In this document: positions 8,126-16,713 of the stretch, piece by piece
How the letters are laid out: each line of letters opens with the position of its first letter
Numbering within the stretch: position 1 is the stretch's first letter
From: Microbacterium halotolerans
GTDB lineage: Bacteria; Actinomycetota; Actinomycetes; Actinomycetales; Microbacteriaceae
NCBI RefSeq assembly: GCF_003569805.1
Contig: NZ_KZ984051.1
Coordinates: 1,343,606 to 1,407,605 of the forward strand
Reading direction: 5' to 3'
DNA: 64,000 bases
Translations under genes and position numbers: made by a program
The notes under the pieces: generated by a model
What the model was told of the DNA's origin: nothing
What the model saw: the letters and a program-made list of their open reading frames with translations, nothing else
Databases searched by the model: none

Positions 8126-9637
8126 TCAGGCGCTCCTTCCGTATGCGTGAGTGAGAACGAGCTCTTCGTCGGCCGCGGCGGCGTCGATGTCGCCTGCGAT
8201 GCGACCCTCGTGCATGATGAGCACGCGGTCGCTGAGCCCGATCAGCTCGGGGATCTCGCTGCTGACGAAGACGACCGTCGTGCCGGATGCGGCAAGGCTC
8301 CGGATGAGCCGGTAGATCTCGACCTTCGTGCCGACGTCGATTCCTCTGGTCGGCTCGTCCATCAGCAGCACTTTCGGCGTCCGCGCCAGCATCTTGGCCA
8401 GCACGACCTTCTGCTGATTGCCGCCTGACAGGTGCCCGACGGGCTGGCGAGGGCTGGAAGCCTTGACCTGCAGCTTCTCCATGCCGGTGCGGGCGAGATC
8501 ACTGATGCGCCGGTAGGAGACGATGCCGCCGGGGGAGACGCGTCGCAGATTCGGCACGGCGATGTTCTCGTCGATGCCGCTTGACAGGATCACACCCTGG
8601 CTGCGCCGCTCCTCCGGCACGAGGGCGACGCCCGCGGCGAGTGCCCTGCCGACGCCCCGCCCGCTGTACGGTGTGCCTTCGACCGATACGCGGCCACCCG
8701 TGCGCTTCTGCGCGCCGGCGAGCAGTCGCATCAGTTCGCTGCGGCCGGAGCCCGCGAGCCCGCCGATGCCGACGACCTCGCCGCGGCGTGCGGTGAACGA
8801 TGCGCCGATGACCCGCTTGCCGCTGAGGTCGTCGACGGTGAGCACGACCTCATCGGTCGCCGTGCCGCGATCGGGGTAGACATCGTTCTGCTCGCGCCCC
8901 ACCATGTATGTGATGACGCTGTCGATCGACGATTCGGCGACATCCTGGGTCACGATCGTGCGGCCGTTGCGCATCACCGTGAGCCGGTCGCAGATCTCGA
9001 AGACCTCTTCAAGCCGGTGCGAGACGTAGACGATGGCGACGCCGTCGGCGCGCAGCCGCCGGATGACGCCGAACAGATCCTCGATCTCGGTATCGGTGAG
9101 CGACGCTGTCGGCTCGTCGAGGATGAGCACGCGGGCGTCGATCGACAGGGCGCGGGCGACGGACACCATCGTCTGCTGCACGGGGGAGAGATCGCCTGCG
9201 AGCGCGCGCAGCGGGATGCGCTGACCGAGCCGGTCGAGCTGCCGCTGCGCCTCGCGCCGCATCTCGTTCCAGTTCACGATGCCGCCTGCGGACGGTGCGC
9301 CCTTGGCGAGTGCGATGTTCTCGGCGACGGTGATCGTCTCGATGATGGACAGCTCCTGGTACAGCGCGACCACGCCCGCCCGGTTCGCCGCTTTCACATC
9401 GGAGAACTCGGCGCGCTCGCCGCCGACGCGCACTTCGCCTGCGTCCTGGCCGTGCACGCCGGTGACGACCTTGATCAGCGTCGACTTGCCTGCGCCGTTC
9501 TCGCCGAGGAGCGCGTGCACTTCGCCTGCACGCACCTCGAGATCGACGCCGCCGAGGGCCTGCACTCCGTCGAAGTGCTTCGTGATGCCGCGCACGTCGA
9601 GCGCGAGCTCCGCCGTCTCGGCGGTCGCCGTGGTCAT
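8126..9637 (-). CDS. Sugar ABC transporter ATP-binding protein (RbsA type, two cassettes)
   Basis: A 503-residue protein with two fused nucleotide-binding domains, as usual for RbsA/MglA. The first has Walker A GENGAGKST and Walker B LILDEPTASL with a divergent signature LSPVQQ. The second has the degenerate Walker A GLAGSGRS typical of the family, the signature LSGGNQQK and LLMDEPTRGID. The start at 9637 overlaps the dehydrogenase stop by four bases (ATGA). It powers sugar import together with the permease and lipoprotein encoded next. Confidence 0.92.
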   Translation of the reverse strand: MTTATAETAELALDVRGITKHFDGVQALGGVDLEVRAGEVHALLGENGAGKSTLIKVVTGVHGQDAGEVRVGGERAEFSDVKAANRAGVVALYQELSIIETITVAENIALAKGAPSAGGIVNWNEMRREAQRQLDRLGQRIPLRALAGDLSPVQQTMVSVARALSIDARVLILDEPTASLTDTEIEDLFGVIRRLRADGVAIVYVSHRLEEVFEICDRLTVMRNGRTIVTQDVAESSIDSVITYMVGREQNDVYPDRGTATDEVVLTVDDLSGKRVIGASFTARRGEVVGIGGLAGSGRSELMRLLAGAQKRTGGRVSVEGTPYSGRGVGRALAAGVALVPEERRSQGVILSSGIDENIAVPNLRRVSPGGIVSYRRISDLARTGMEKLQVKASSPRQPVGHLSGGNQQKVVLAKMLARTPKVLLMDEPTRGIDVGTKVEIYRLIRSLAASGTTVVFVSSEIPELIGLSDRVLIMHEGRIAGDIDAAAADEELVLTHAYGRSA

Positions 9638-10698
9638 CGCTCGTCCTCTGCGAGACGATTGCACCGGATGATGACCTTCGGATGCTGTCCCGAGACGTGC
9701 ATCCGGAACGCGTCGGCCGCGTCGTCGATGTCGAACACCGACTGCGTGAACTCGTCGAGATCGAGGTGCGGCAGCAGCTGCACGGCGCGGGGGAACGCAT
9801 AGGGCGAGACGAACACACCCGTGATGGTGAGCTCCTTCAGATACAGGTAGTCCGAGAGGTTCAGCGGCATCTCGTAGCTCTCCGGATACATGGCGCCGTA
9901 TACGACGGTCGCCCCCTGGGCGGCGATGTCGAGCAGTCCGCGCACAGCACGCGGGGAACCGGACGCGTCTATGACGACGTCGTACCCGTACCGGTCGGTG
10001 ATCTCGTCCGCCCGCGCGGCCTGGTCCTCGGCGACTGGATCGATCACGTGCTGCGCGCCGTGGCGCAGCGCCATCTCGCGCCGTTCGGCGATCGGCTCGA
10101 TGAGGGTCAGCGCCGTGGCGCCCGAGCGCGCGAGCACCTGCAGCGCCAGCTGGCCGATGGGGCCGCCGCCGCAGATGGCGACGCGGTCGCCCACGCGAAC
10201 GCGGGCCTTGTCCGCGATGCGGACCGCTACCGACGTCGGCTCCAGCAGGGAGCCGTGCAGCAGAGACACCTCATCCGGGAGCTTCTGCACCTGAGACTCG
10301 TGCCAGGTGAGGGTCTCTGCCATGCCGGGCCGGTTGTACTCCTGGATGTTCTCGCAGAACTGCTGACTGCCGGCAAGGCAGGCGCGGCACGTTCCGCAGA
10401 AGCGCAGGAAGTTGCCCGAGACGCGGTCTCCGACGCGCAGGCCCTTGCGGGTCGCGCGCTCACCGAGCGCCTCGACGACGCCAGAGATCTCGTGACCGAG
10501 AGGGATGGGCACATCCGTGCCGAAGAAGCCCTCTGCCAGGTGAGGGTCGGAGCCGCAGATCGCCGCGTACGCGACGCGGATGCGCACGTCCTCAGGGCCG
10601 AGCTCCGGCTCCGGGAGGTCGACGACGCCGATCGCGCCCCGCTCATCCGGATTCTTCGCCCGCAGACTGCCGATCTTGGTGACGGCGACTGTCTTCAT
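9634..10698 (-). CDS. Zinc-dependent alcohol dehydrogenase (MDR family, polyol/idonate type)
   Basis: A 354-residue medium-chain dehydrogenase. The catalytic zinc ligands are the Cys in ICGSD and the His-Glu of GHE. A structural zinc site is formed by four cysteines in CGTC, CLAG and QQFC. The nucleotide-binding glycine motif is CGGGPIG. The family oxidises secondary alcohols of polyols and sugar acids (L-idonate, sorbitol, threonine). The start at 10698 overlaps the transketolase C-subunit stop by four bases. Within the operon it likely oxidises the imported sugar, polyol or acid, or a product of the transketolase. Confidence 0.88.
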   Translation of the reverse strand: MKTVAVTKIGSLRAKNPDERGAIGVVDLPEPELGPEDVRIRVAYAAICGSDPHLAEGFFGTDVPIPLGHEISGVVEALGERATRKGLRVGDRVSGNFLRFCGTCRACLAGSQQFCENIQEYNRPGMAETLTWHESQVQKLPDEVSLLHGSLLEPTSVAVRIADKARVRVGDRVAICGGGPIGQLALQVLARSGATALTLIEPIAERREMALRHGAQHVIDPVAEDQAARADEITDRYGYDVVIDASGSPRAVRGLLDIAAQGATVVYGAMYPESYEMPLNLSDYLYLKELTITGVFVSPYAFPRAVQLLPHLDLDEFTQSVFDIDDAADAFRMHVSGQHPKVIIRCNRLAEDER

Positions 10699-11669
10699 CG
10701 AGTGGCCTCCTGAGCCTGTACCGCCCGGCGCAGGGCGTCGACGGTGTGCGAGAGGCCGTAGCCGTGCTTGTTGCGCAGCTCCTCGTCGTCGCCGAAGCCG
10801 GCGTACACCTGCGGGATGCCGAGGCGTTCGAACGAAGTCAGGTTCACGCCGTTGTCTGTGACGACGTCGGAGATCCGGGTGGCGAGGCCGCCGTAGGTGA
10901 GGTGGTCCTCGAGCACCACGAAGCGGCCGTCGGTCTCCGAGGCCGAGCGGATGACCAGCTCCGCGTCGATGGGCTTGAGGGTCCACATGTCGACCACGCG
11001 AACGCTCACGCCCTCCTTCGCCAGCTCGTCCGCGGCGTCGAGCGCCTGCGCAACGGTGGTGCCGTGGGTGAAGAGTGTGACGTCGCTGCCATCGCGGGCG
11101 ACGATGCCCCTGCCGATCCTGATGTCGTGCTCGCCCGGCGCGTAGAGCACCTTGTCCTTCTTGCCGACGGCGAGGCGAATGTAGATCGGGCCGGACATCT
11201 CCATCGACTGGCGCAGCACCTCGCCCACCATGACGGGGTCGCCGATCGACGTCACGGTCATGTTGGTCAGCGAGGCCATCAGGCTGAGGTCCTCGACGGC
11301 GTAGTGGGTGGAGCCGCCGTTGCCGACCAGGCCGCCGTGGGTGCCGATGATCTTGACAGGCAGGTTCGGGTAGCACACGTCGGAGCGCACCTGCTCGAGC
11401 GCGCGCATCGAGAGGAAGGGGAGCATTCCGGAGACGACGGAGATGTTGCCGTCGTAGGCGAGGCCCGCGGCGATGCCGACGCACGCCTGTTCGGCGAGTC
11501 CGACGTCGATGAAGCGGTCGGGGAAGGTATCGCGGAATTCGACGAGGGTCGCGCCGATGTCGGGCGTGAGGACCCACAGATTGTCGCGTTTCGCGCCCTC
11601 GGCGGCGAGGGTCTCGCCGATCACGGAGCGGGCCGACAGCATGTCGCCGAAGGTGAATGTCTCGGGCAT
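10695..11669 (-). CDS. Transketolase-like protein, C-terminal subunit
   Basis: A 324-residue protein equal to the pyrimidine-binding and C-terminal domains of transketolase. Glu60 in VGLAEQ corresponds to the glutamate that activates thiamine diphosphate. It must pair with the N-terminal subunit encoded immediately upstream; the two genes overlap by one base (TGATG). Split transketolases of this type transfer two-carbon ketol units, and several act on unusual sugars such as apulose phosphate. The substrate here is unknown. Confidence 0.88.
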   Translation of the reverse strand: MPETFTFGDMLSARSVIGETLAAEGAKRDNLWVLTPDIGATLVEFRDTFPDRFIDVGLAEQACVGIAAGLAYDGNISVVSGMLPFLSMRALEQVRSDVCYPNLPVKIIGTHGGLVGNGGSTHYAVEDLSLMASLTNMTVTSIGDPVMVGEVLRQSMEMSGPIYIRLAVGKKDKVLYAPGEHDIRIGRGIVARDGSDVTLFTHGTTVAQALDAADELAKEGVSVRVVDMWTLKPIDAELVIRSASETDGRFVVLEDHLTYGGLATRISDVVTDNGVNLTSFERLGIPQVYAGFGDDEELRNKHGYGLSHTVDALRRAVQAQEATR

Positions 11670-12544
11670 CAGGCGTTCTCCTTCGTGCGGGAGGCATCGA
11701 GCGAGGCGAGTGCGCGCTCGAGGTCGGTGGGGTTGAGCGAGCCGGCATGCCAGGCGAGGTTGCGCTCCATGAAGTCGACGCCCTTGCCCTTGACGGTCTC
11801 GCAGACGAGCACGGTGGGCACGTCGCTGTCGGTGTCGGGGAGGGAGTCGATCGCGTCGACGAGCTGCGACATGTCGTGCCCGTCGATCTCGACGACGTTC
11901 CAGCCGAACGCACGCCACTTGTCGGGGTAGGGCTCGAACATGACGCGCTCCTCGGCGAAGCTCGTCATCAGCTGGCGGTTGCGGTCGACGATGGCGACGA
12001 GGTTGCCGAGCCTGTTGCTGCGGCCGGCCATCACGGCCTCCCACACCGAGCCCTCGCCGGTCTCGCCGTCGCCGAGCAGCGTGATCACACGGTGCTTCTC
12101 ACCGCGGCCGCGGGCGCTGAGCGCCATGCCGACAGCGAGCGGCAGGCCGTGGCCGAGGGAGCCGGTGGATGCCTCGACTCCGGGCAGCTGCACCTTGCAA
12201 GGGTGCATGCCGTAGGCGCTGTCGAGCTGGCCGTAGGTGGCGACGATATCGTCGTACTCGAAGAAGCCGCGGATCGCCATGGCGATGTACATGCACACAG
12301 CGGCGTGGCCCTTGCTCAGCAGGAAGCGGTCGCGGTTCGGGTTGCTGATGTCGCTCGGGTCGACGCGCAGGCCGTGTTGGAACAGTGCGGTCAGGATGTC
12401 GGCGACCGACATGTCGCCGCCGATGTGGACCGCGCCCTCGTAGGTGCCGCAGAGCTCCAGCAGCTTGCGGCGGAGCTCGTAGGCCAGGTCCTCCAGCTCC
12501 GCGACCGAGCGGTGCTCGCCAGGATCGATTCCGGCTGTGGTCAT
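11669..12544 (-). CDS. Transketolase-like protein, N-terminal subunit
   Basis: A 291-residue thiamine-diphosphate-binding subunit. The TPP motif begins with GDGE (158-161) and ends at Asn189; His80 (SKGH) and His132 (LGHG) match active-site histidines of transketolase. It is the first gene of the carbohydrate operon, with a GAGGAG site before the ATG at 12544. Long transcription from here would cover all ten genes to 1791. It faces the MarR gene at 12780 across a 235-base control region. Confidence 0.88.
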   Translation of the reverse strand: MTTAGIDPGEHRSVAELEDLAYELRRKLLELCGTYEGAVHIGGDMSVADILTALFQHGLRVDPSDISNPNRDRFLLSKGHAAVCMYIAMAIRGFFEYDDIVATYGQLDSAYGMHPCKVQLPGVEASTGSLGHGLPLAVGMALSARGRGEKHRVITLLGDGETGEGSVWEAVMAGRSNRLGNLVAIVDRNRQLMTSFAEERVMFEPYPDKWRAFGWNVVEIDGHDMSQLVDAIDSLPDTDSDVPTVLVCETVKGKGVDFMERNLAWHAGSLNPTDLERALASLDASRTKENA

Positions 12545-12660
12545 GCGTGTGTCTCCTCGCCTTCGAGGTCGATGGCAGCCCGCGGGTCGCCCTCGACGTT
12601 CGCACTGTCTGTTCCGGGCCTACGTTGGCCCCGTGGAGGAGACGATAGCAGGATGCGATT

Positions 12661-12687
12661 TAGATGTAAACAAGAATAGACTTAAAC
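12661..12687. promoter_or_regulatory. Candidate MarR operator (direct repeat TAGAnnTAAAC)
   Basis: Two copies of an AT-rich 11-mer, tagatgtaaac (12661-12671) and tagacttaaac (12677-12687), start 16 bases apart. They overlap a wider inverted repeat aacaag/cttgtt (12669-12692). This is the only AT-rich island in the 235-base space between the transketolase operon and the divergent MarR gene. A regulator-binding role is inferred. Confidence 0.5.
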
Positions 12688-12779
12688 TTGTTGATTCACG
12701 CCTCATATCCGTCCCGATCCGCGACCTGGTGCGACAATGGGGCGGGTACCGCGGTGGGCCGCCGTCAGAGGGGAGCGAG

Positions 12780-13292
12780 ATGACCGACGTCAACGTCAGC
12801 GCAGAGACGGAGGCCGCATCGCGCGGAGTCCCCGCAGGTGCGGTCACCGAGCCGCTCGAAGACGTCATCTCGCCCGATCTGTTCGTGCCCCGTCTGGTCG
12901 CATTGCTGTCCAATGCGCTGGTGTGGCGCGAATCGCACGAGCTGAGGCGCACGGTGGGCCTCGGTACGAACGATTGGCGCGTGCTCTCGGCGCTCGCAGT
13001 TCGACCCGGTCTGCCGTCGAACGAGGTGTCGGAGTTCCTCACCGTGAACAAGGCTGTCGTGTCGAAGAGTGTGAACACGCTGCTCGATCACGGCCTCATC
13101 GTCGTCGGAGACGGTCCCCGCGGCTCCCGCCCGCTGTACCTGAACGAGGCGGGCGCCGAGATGCACGCGCGGATGAAGCCGATCTCCACGAGCGGTGAGG
13201 AGATCATCCTCGCCGGGATGACCGATGACGAGGTCCGTACGGTGACGGAGACTCTGCAGGGGATGCTCGACCGGATAAACGCGGCATCGTAG
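12780..13292 (+). CDS. MarR-family transcriptional regulator A
   Basis: A 170-residue winged-helix regulator. The recognition region reads GLPSNEVSEFLTVNKAVVSK, with a wing at GPRGSRPLYL. The start at 12780 has AGAGGGGAG in front. It diverges from the ten-gene carbohydrate operon and probably represses it from the site at 12661-12687. It is a clear paralogue of the MarR protein at 13717-14310: both share the pattern LVSN/LLSN-LVW, N(D/E)WR(V/I)LSALA, and GSR near the wing. Confidence 0.87.
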   Translation: MTDVNVSAETEAASRGVPAGAVTEPLEDVISPDLFVPRLVALLSNALVWRESHELRRTVGLGTNDWRVLSALAVRPGLPSNEVSEFLTVNKAVVSKSVNTLLDHGLIVVGDGPRGSRPLYLNEAGAEMHARMKPISTSGEEIILAGMTDDEVRTVTETLQGMLDRINAAS

Positions 13293-13333
13293 CCGGAGTG
13301 TCGGAGCGGAGTGGGGGCGGCAGAATGGACGGT

Positions 13334-13765
13334 ATGGACAGGTCATGCATCGTCGAATGGGGCGTGAAGCGTTCGCTGCTCGAGTACATGCAGCGCGCAG
13401 GAGATCTCGAGGTCGAGGTCGAAGGCGGTGCGGGCTTCGACGCTGATGCCGGGGTGACGATCCCTGCCGTGCGCGAACCGGATGGACGAGTGCGGTTCCT
13501 GGGGTCTGTGGTCCTGCGTGCGCATCAGGGGGCGCTCGAGGTTCCGATCGTCGACGGCGAGATCGCGGATGATGTGCTCTCGATCGCCGACCCGGCGGGC
13601 GAGGACGGGGACAGGCTGGCTCTGGTCGCGCTGGTGGCGGTGCCGGGGAATGGTGAAGGCGCGCAGCGCTGGACATCGCGACTCGCAGAAGATGCCGATG
13701 CCCTGTTCAGGTACAACTACGTGCCGCGGGCGGCCTTCGAGGACGTGGTGGTTCGGGAGGCGTGA
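13334..13765 (+). CDS. Small HtaA-domain protein without a signal peptide
   Basis: About 143 residues. The order EWGVKRSLLEYM, a central VRFLGSV and HQGALEV..I resembles the HtaA domain (Pfam PF04213), known from secreted haem-binding proteins of Corynebacterium. Here there is no signal peptide, no second domain and no membrane anchor, so it should be cytoplasmic. The ATG at 13334 is chosen because CAGAAT (13321-13326) lies 7 bases before it, as in other leaderless starts of this window; the ATG at 13325 is the alternative. Its last 49 bases overlap the end of the convergent MarR gene. Function is unknown. Confidence 0.72.
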   Translation: MDRSCIVEWGVKRSLLEYMQRAGDLEVEVEGGAGFDADAGVTIPAVREPDGRVRFLGSVVLRAHQGALEVPIVDGEIADDVLSIADPAGEDGDRLALVALVAVPGNGEGAQRWTSRLAEDADALFRYNYVPRAAFEDVVVREA

Positions 13766-14310
13766 GCGACGTCCCGCAGCAGCCCCTGCTCGAACTCCTG
13801 CAGCGCGTCGGCGGAGTCGAGGAGTCGGACGAGGAGCGTGTTGAGCGTGGTGACCTCGTCGGCTGACAGGTTCGAGTGGAGGATCTTGTCGCGCTGCAGT
13901 GCGACACGGAGCAGGTCCTCGTGCACGTGAGCTCCCTCGTCGGTGAGGAAGAGATGACGCGATCCGCGCGATCCGTTCAACTGGGCGACCAGTTCCAGTT
14001 CAAGCAGTCGATTGACGCTGCGTGAGGCGATCGACTTGTTCATGCCGAGGACCTCGATCACGTCTCGGGCGGTCGCGCCGGGATAGTTCGCCAGCGCCGA
14101 CAGGATGCGCCACTCGTTCATGCCGACACCGTGCAGATGGTGGAAGATCCGAGATCCGCCCCAGACGAGGATGTTCGAGACGAGATGGATGAGCGCTGGG
14201 GTGTACTCGTCACGAACGATCGTGTCCGTGGGGGTGGCGGTCACCAGCCCCTGCGCGCGGGCCTTCTCGAGGATCGACTCCCGAGCGCGGGGCTCGCCTG
14301 GTGTGAACAT
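13717..14310 (-). CDS. MarR-family transcriptional regulator B
   Basis: A 197-residue winged-helix protein; the recognition helix region contains TARDVIEVLGMNKSIASRSV and the wing contains GSRGSRHLFL. It diverges from the P450 operon and is likely its ligand-responsive repressor, since MarR proteins commonly sense aromatic acids. Compared with its paralogue at 12780 it has an extra N-terminal segment of about 30 residues and a longer C-terminal tail, which runs across the end of the HtaA gene. Confidence 0.87.
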   Translation of the reverse strand: MFTPGEPRARESILEKARAQGLVTATPTDTIVRDEYTPALIHLVSNILVWGGSRIFHHLHGVGMNEWRILSALANYPGATARDVIEVLGMNKSIASRSVNRLLELELVAQLNGSRGSRHLFLTDEGAHVHEDLLRVALQRDKILHSNLSADEVTTLNTLLVRLLDSADALQEFEQGLLRDVAHASRTTTSSKAARGT

Positions 14311-14367
14311 GCGGGAATCCTATCTGGCTGCCGGAGCGGAGGGCCGACGATGATGCGATGGAACATG

Positions 14368-14400
14368 TAGGTTGCAATTAATCTAGGTTAAATATAACCT
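14368..14400. promoter_or_regulatory. Candidate MarR operator at the P450 promoter
   Basis: A palindrome AGGTTA-aata-TAACCT occupies 14385-14400. The hexamer TAGGTT also occurs twice, at 14368 and 14384, a 16-base period. The site lies in the AT-rich gap between the MarR gene B start (14310) and the P450 start (14458), the expected place for an autoregulatory operator. Confidence 0.6.
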
Positions 14401-14457
14401 GCTTGTGTCTCTGACGGAAGGCCGCGAGACGCGACCACGAACGACACGGAGTGATCA

Positions 14458-15657
14458 ATGCCGACCACCCACATGGGAGCCGCAGTGCTGTCGATCGACC
14501 CGTTCTCCGAAGAAGGCCTCGAGAACGCGCTCGAGATCGATGATGCGATCCGCGAGTCCGGTGAGGTCGTGTACCTCGAGAAGTACGGCACGTGGTTCAC
14601 CGGCCGTCACTCCGTCGTCGAGGACGTGATGCGCGACTACGAGACCTTCGAGTCGGGCGCGGGCACGGGGCTGACGAACACACGACTCGAGGAGAACTGG
14701 CGCAAGCCGAGCGTGATCCTGGAGAACAACCCGCCGTCTCACACCAAGTATCGCCGGATCATGACATCGATCCTGAGCCAGAGAGTCGTGCGACGGCTGC
14801 GGGCATCGTTTCAGGCGGACGCCGACGCGCTCGTCTCACGAGTGATCGGCGGCGAGCTCAACGCGGCGAAGGATCTCGCCGAGGCGTATCCGCTTCACGT
14901 GCTGCCGAACGCGCTCGGGTTCCACGAGGAGGGTCGCAGGCATCTGCTGCCGTACTCGAACCTGAACTTCAATGCGGCGGGGCCGCGCAACGAGCGCTAC
15001 CGTCGCGCGGCAGAGGAATCGCGCGAAGCCTCCGAGTTCGTCGCATGGCAGATGCGTCGTGAGGCGCTCGACGAGGAAGGGCTCGGCCAGACGATCTACG
15101 GCTTCGTCGACGAAGGCGAGATCACGGAGGAGGACGCAGGCATGCTCGTGCGGACCTTCCTGTCTGCCGGCATCGACACGACCGTGTTCGGCATTCAGTT
15201 CGCTCTGCGGCATCTCGCTGATCAGCCCGGGGTATGGGAGAGGCTGAGAGGTGATCCGTCTTTGGCACGCCAGGTGTTCGAGGAGACGCTGCGCTTCACG
15301 CCGTCGAGCCCCTTCATCGGCCGTACCACGACGCGTGAGGCGGCGTTCGGTGAGGCGGTGATCCCTGCGGGACAGAAGGTCGTCGTCGCGCTCGCCGCGG
15401 CGAACCGCGACCCCCGCCGTTGGGATCGCCCGAACGATTTCGACCTCGACCGCGACACATCCGGTCATCTTGCGTTCGGTACGGGCGTCCATGGCTGCGT
15501 CGGGCAGATGATGGCGCGCATGGAAGCGACGTGCCTGCTGACCGCGCTCGCGCAGCAGGCGGAATCGATCGAACTGATCGGTGAGCCGGAGATCTTCTAT
15601 TCCAATTGGCTTCGCGGCTTCGAGAACCTGCCGATGCGCATCACGCGCGCGGCATAG
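14458..15657 (+). CDS. Cytochrome P450, CYP199-like; probable aromatic-acid O-demethylase
   Basis: A 399-residue soluble bacterial P450. Landmarks are the I-helix SAGIDTT (Asp240-Thr241), ExxR at Glu276-Arg279, and the haem-ligand Cys347 in FGTGVHGC. From memory, the sequence follows CYP199A4 (4-methoxybenzoate demethylase) along most of its length. The residues that hold the substrate carboxylate in CYP199A4 (Arg92, Ser95, Arg243) have counterparts at Arg82, Ser85 and Arg232; Ser244 is Thr233 here. A para-substituted benzoate or cinnamate is therefore the likely substrate, giving a phenol plus formaldehyde. The start has ACGGAG before it. Electrons probably come from the reductase at 19192. 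No alignment was run. Confidence 0.85.
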   Translation: MPTTHMGAAVLSIDPFSEEGLENALEIDDAIRESGEVVYLEKYGTWFTGRHSVVEDVMRDYETFESGAGTGLTNTRLEENWRKPSVILENNPPSHTKYRRIMTSILSQRVVRRLRASFQADADALVSRVIGGELNAAKDLAEAYPLHVLPNALGFHEEGRRHLLPYSNLNFNAAGPRNERYRRAAEESREASEFVAWQMRREALDEEGLGQTIYGFVDEGEITEEDAGMLVRTFLSAGIDTTVFGIQFALRHLADQPGVWERLRGDPSLARQVFEETLRFTPSSPFIGRTTTREAAFGEAVIPAGQKVVVALAAANRDPRRWDRPNDFDLDRDTSGHLAFGTGVHGCVGQMMARMEATCLLTALAQQAESIELIGEPEIFYSNWLRGFENLPMRITRAA

Positions 15658-15687
15658 AAACACCTCAACACACAAGGAGAAGGCTCA

Positions 15688-16668
15688 ATGAAGAGGATTT
15701 CGATCATCACAGCAGGCGCCGCTGCGCTTGCGCTGACGCTCGCGGGATGCGGCGGCTCTGGAGACGCACCGGAGGAGTCGGAAGGCGGGCTCCGTACGGT
15801 GAACGTCGTCGGCGTACCCGTCGTCGACATGGCGGCACTGTACGTCGGCGAGAACCAGGGGTTCTTCGAGGACGAAGGGCTCGAGCTGAACATCGAGTTC
15901 GGCCAGGGCACCGCCGCGATGATTCCCGCGCTGCTGAACGGCCAGTACGACGTTCAATACGGCGGGTCGATCAACCTGCTCCAGGCCATCGACGCCGGTA
16001 TGCCGCTGCAGGCGATCGCTGTCGGCGGGCGCACGACAGGCGTGCAGGGCGAAGACCACGGTGCCCTCCTCGTGAGCGAGGACAGCGACATCCAGTCACC
16101 GAAGGATCTCGAGGGCAGGACCATCGCCGTCAACGCGCTGCACGGTCTGCACGAGGTCGCGCTGTGGCAGTCGGTCACGAAGGACGGCGGTGACCCGGAG
16201 AAGGTGACGTTCGTCGAGATGGCGCTGCCGGACATGGGGGCGGCGCTCGAGAACGGCGAGGTCGATGCGGTGTCGACCGCCGAACCCTTCCTGGGGCTGC
16301 TGCTGGATGAGGGCACCAGGCAGGTGACCAGCCCGTACGCTGACGTGGACGAGAACTTCGCCACGGCGCTGTACTTCGGATCCGACGAAGCGATCGCGGA
16401 GGATTCCGATCTGTACGAGTCCTTCGTCAGCGCGCTCGAGAAGTCGTTCGCGTACAGCAGCGAGCACTCGGACGAGGTGCGCGCGGAGCTGGGGAACTTC
16501 ACTCAGATCGATCCGGATGCTGCCGAGACGATGATCCTCACCGACTTCACCTGGGGTCTGAGCTACGACGACCTTCTGATCGTCGCGGAGGCCGGCGCGG
16601 ACGCCGACACCATCGATGATCCGGAAGGCACCGCGAAGAAGGCTGCCACGTACGTCGATCCGCAGTGA
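15688..16668 (+). CDS. ABC transporter substrate-binding lipoprotein (NMT1/TauA type)
   Basis: A 326-residue binding protein of the nitrate/sulfonate/taurine/thiamine-precursor class. The lipobox LAGC puts Cys21 at the mature N-terminus. The typical opening of the mature domain, residues with the form VVDMAALYVGENQGFF, and GQGTAAMIPALLNGQYD are present. It sits 30 bases after the P450 with a CAAGGAGAAGG site. Members of this class also carry aromatic acids, which fits the neighbouring P450; the ligand itself is inferred from context. Confidence 0.88.
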   Translation: MKRISIITAGAAALALTLAGCGGSGDAPEESEGGLRTVNVVGVPVVDMAALYVGENQGFFEDEGLELNIEFGQGTAAMIPALLNGQYDVQYGGSINLLQAIDAGMPLQAIAVGGRTTGVQGEDHGALLVSEDSDIQSPKDLEGRTIAVNALHGLHEVALWQSVTKDGGDPEKVTFVEMALPDMGAALENGEVDAVSTAEPFLGLLLDEGTRQVTSPYADVDENFATALYFGSDEAIAEDSDLYESFVSALEKSFAYSSEHSDEVRAELGNFTQIDPDAAETMILTDFTWGLSYDDLLIVAEAGADADTIDDPEGTAKKAATYVDPQ

Positions 16669-16713
16669 TCACCGTCGCGTGACGTCGACTTCGGAAAGGA
16701 AAGTCGTGTCATC

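Noticed and set aside
9634..11913. A single 759-codon frame spanning the alcohol dehydrogenase and part of the transketolase C subunit
   Set aside because: Only the part from 10698 downward encodes a recognisable protein; the upstream part is an out-of-frame reading of the transketolase gene.
13325..13336. ATG at 13325 as start of the HtaA-type gene
   Set aside because: It would fall within a -10-like CAGAAT; the ATG at 13334 has the 7-base spacing seen at other leaderless starts. Not decisive.
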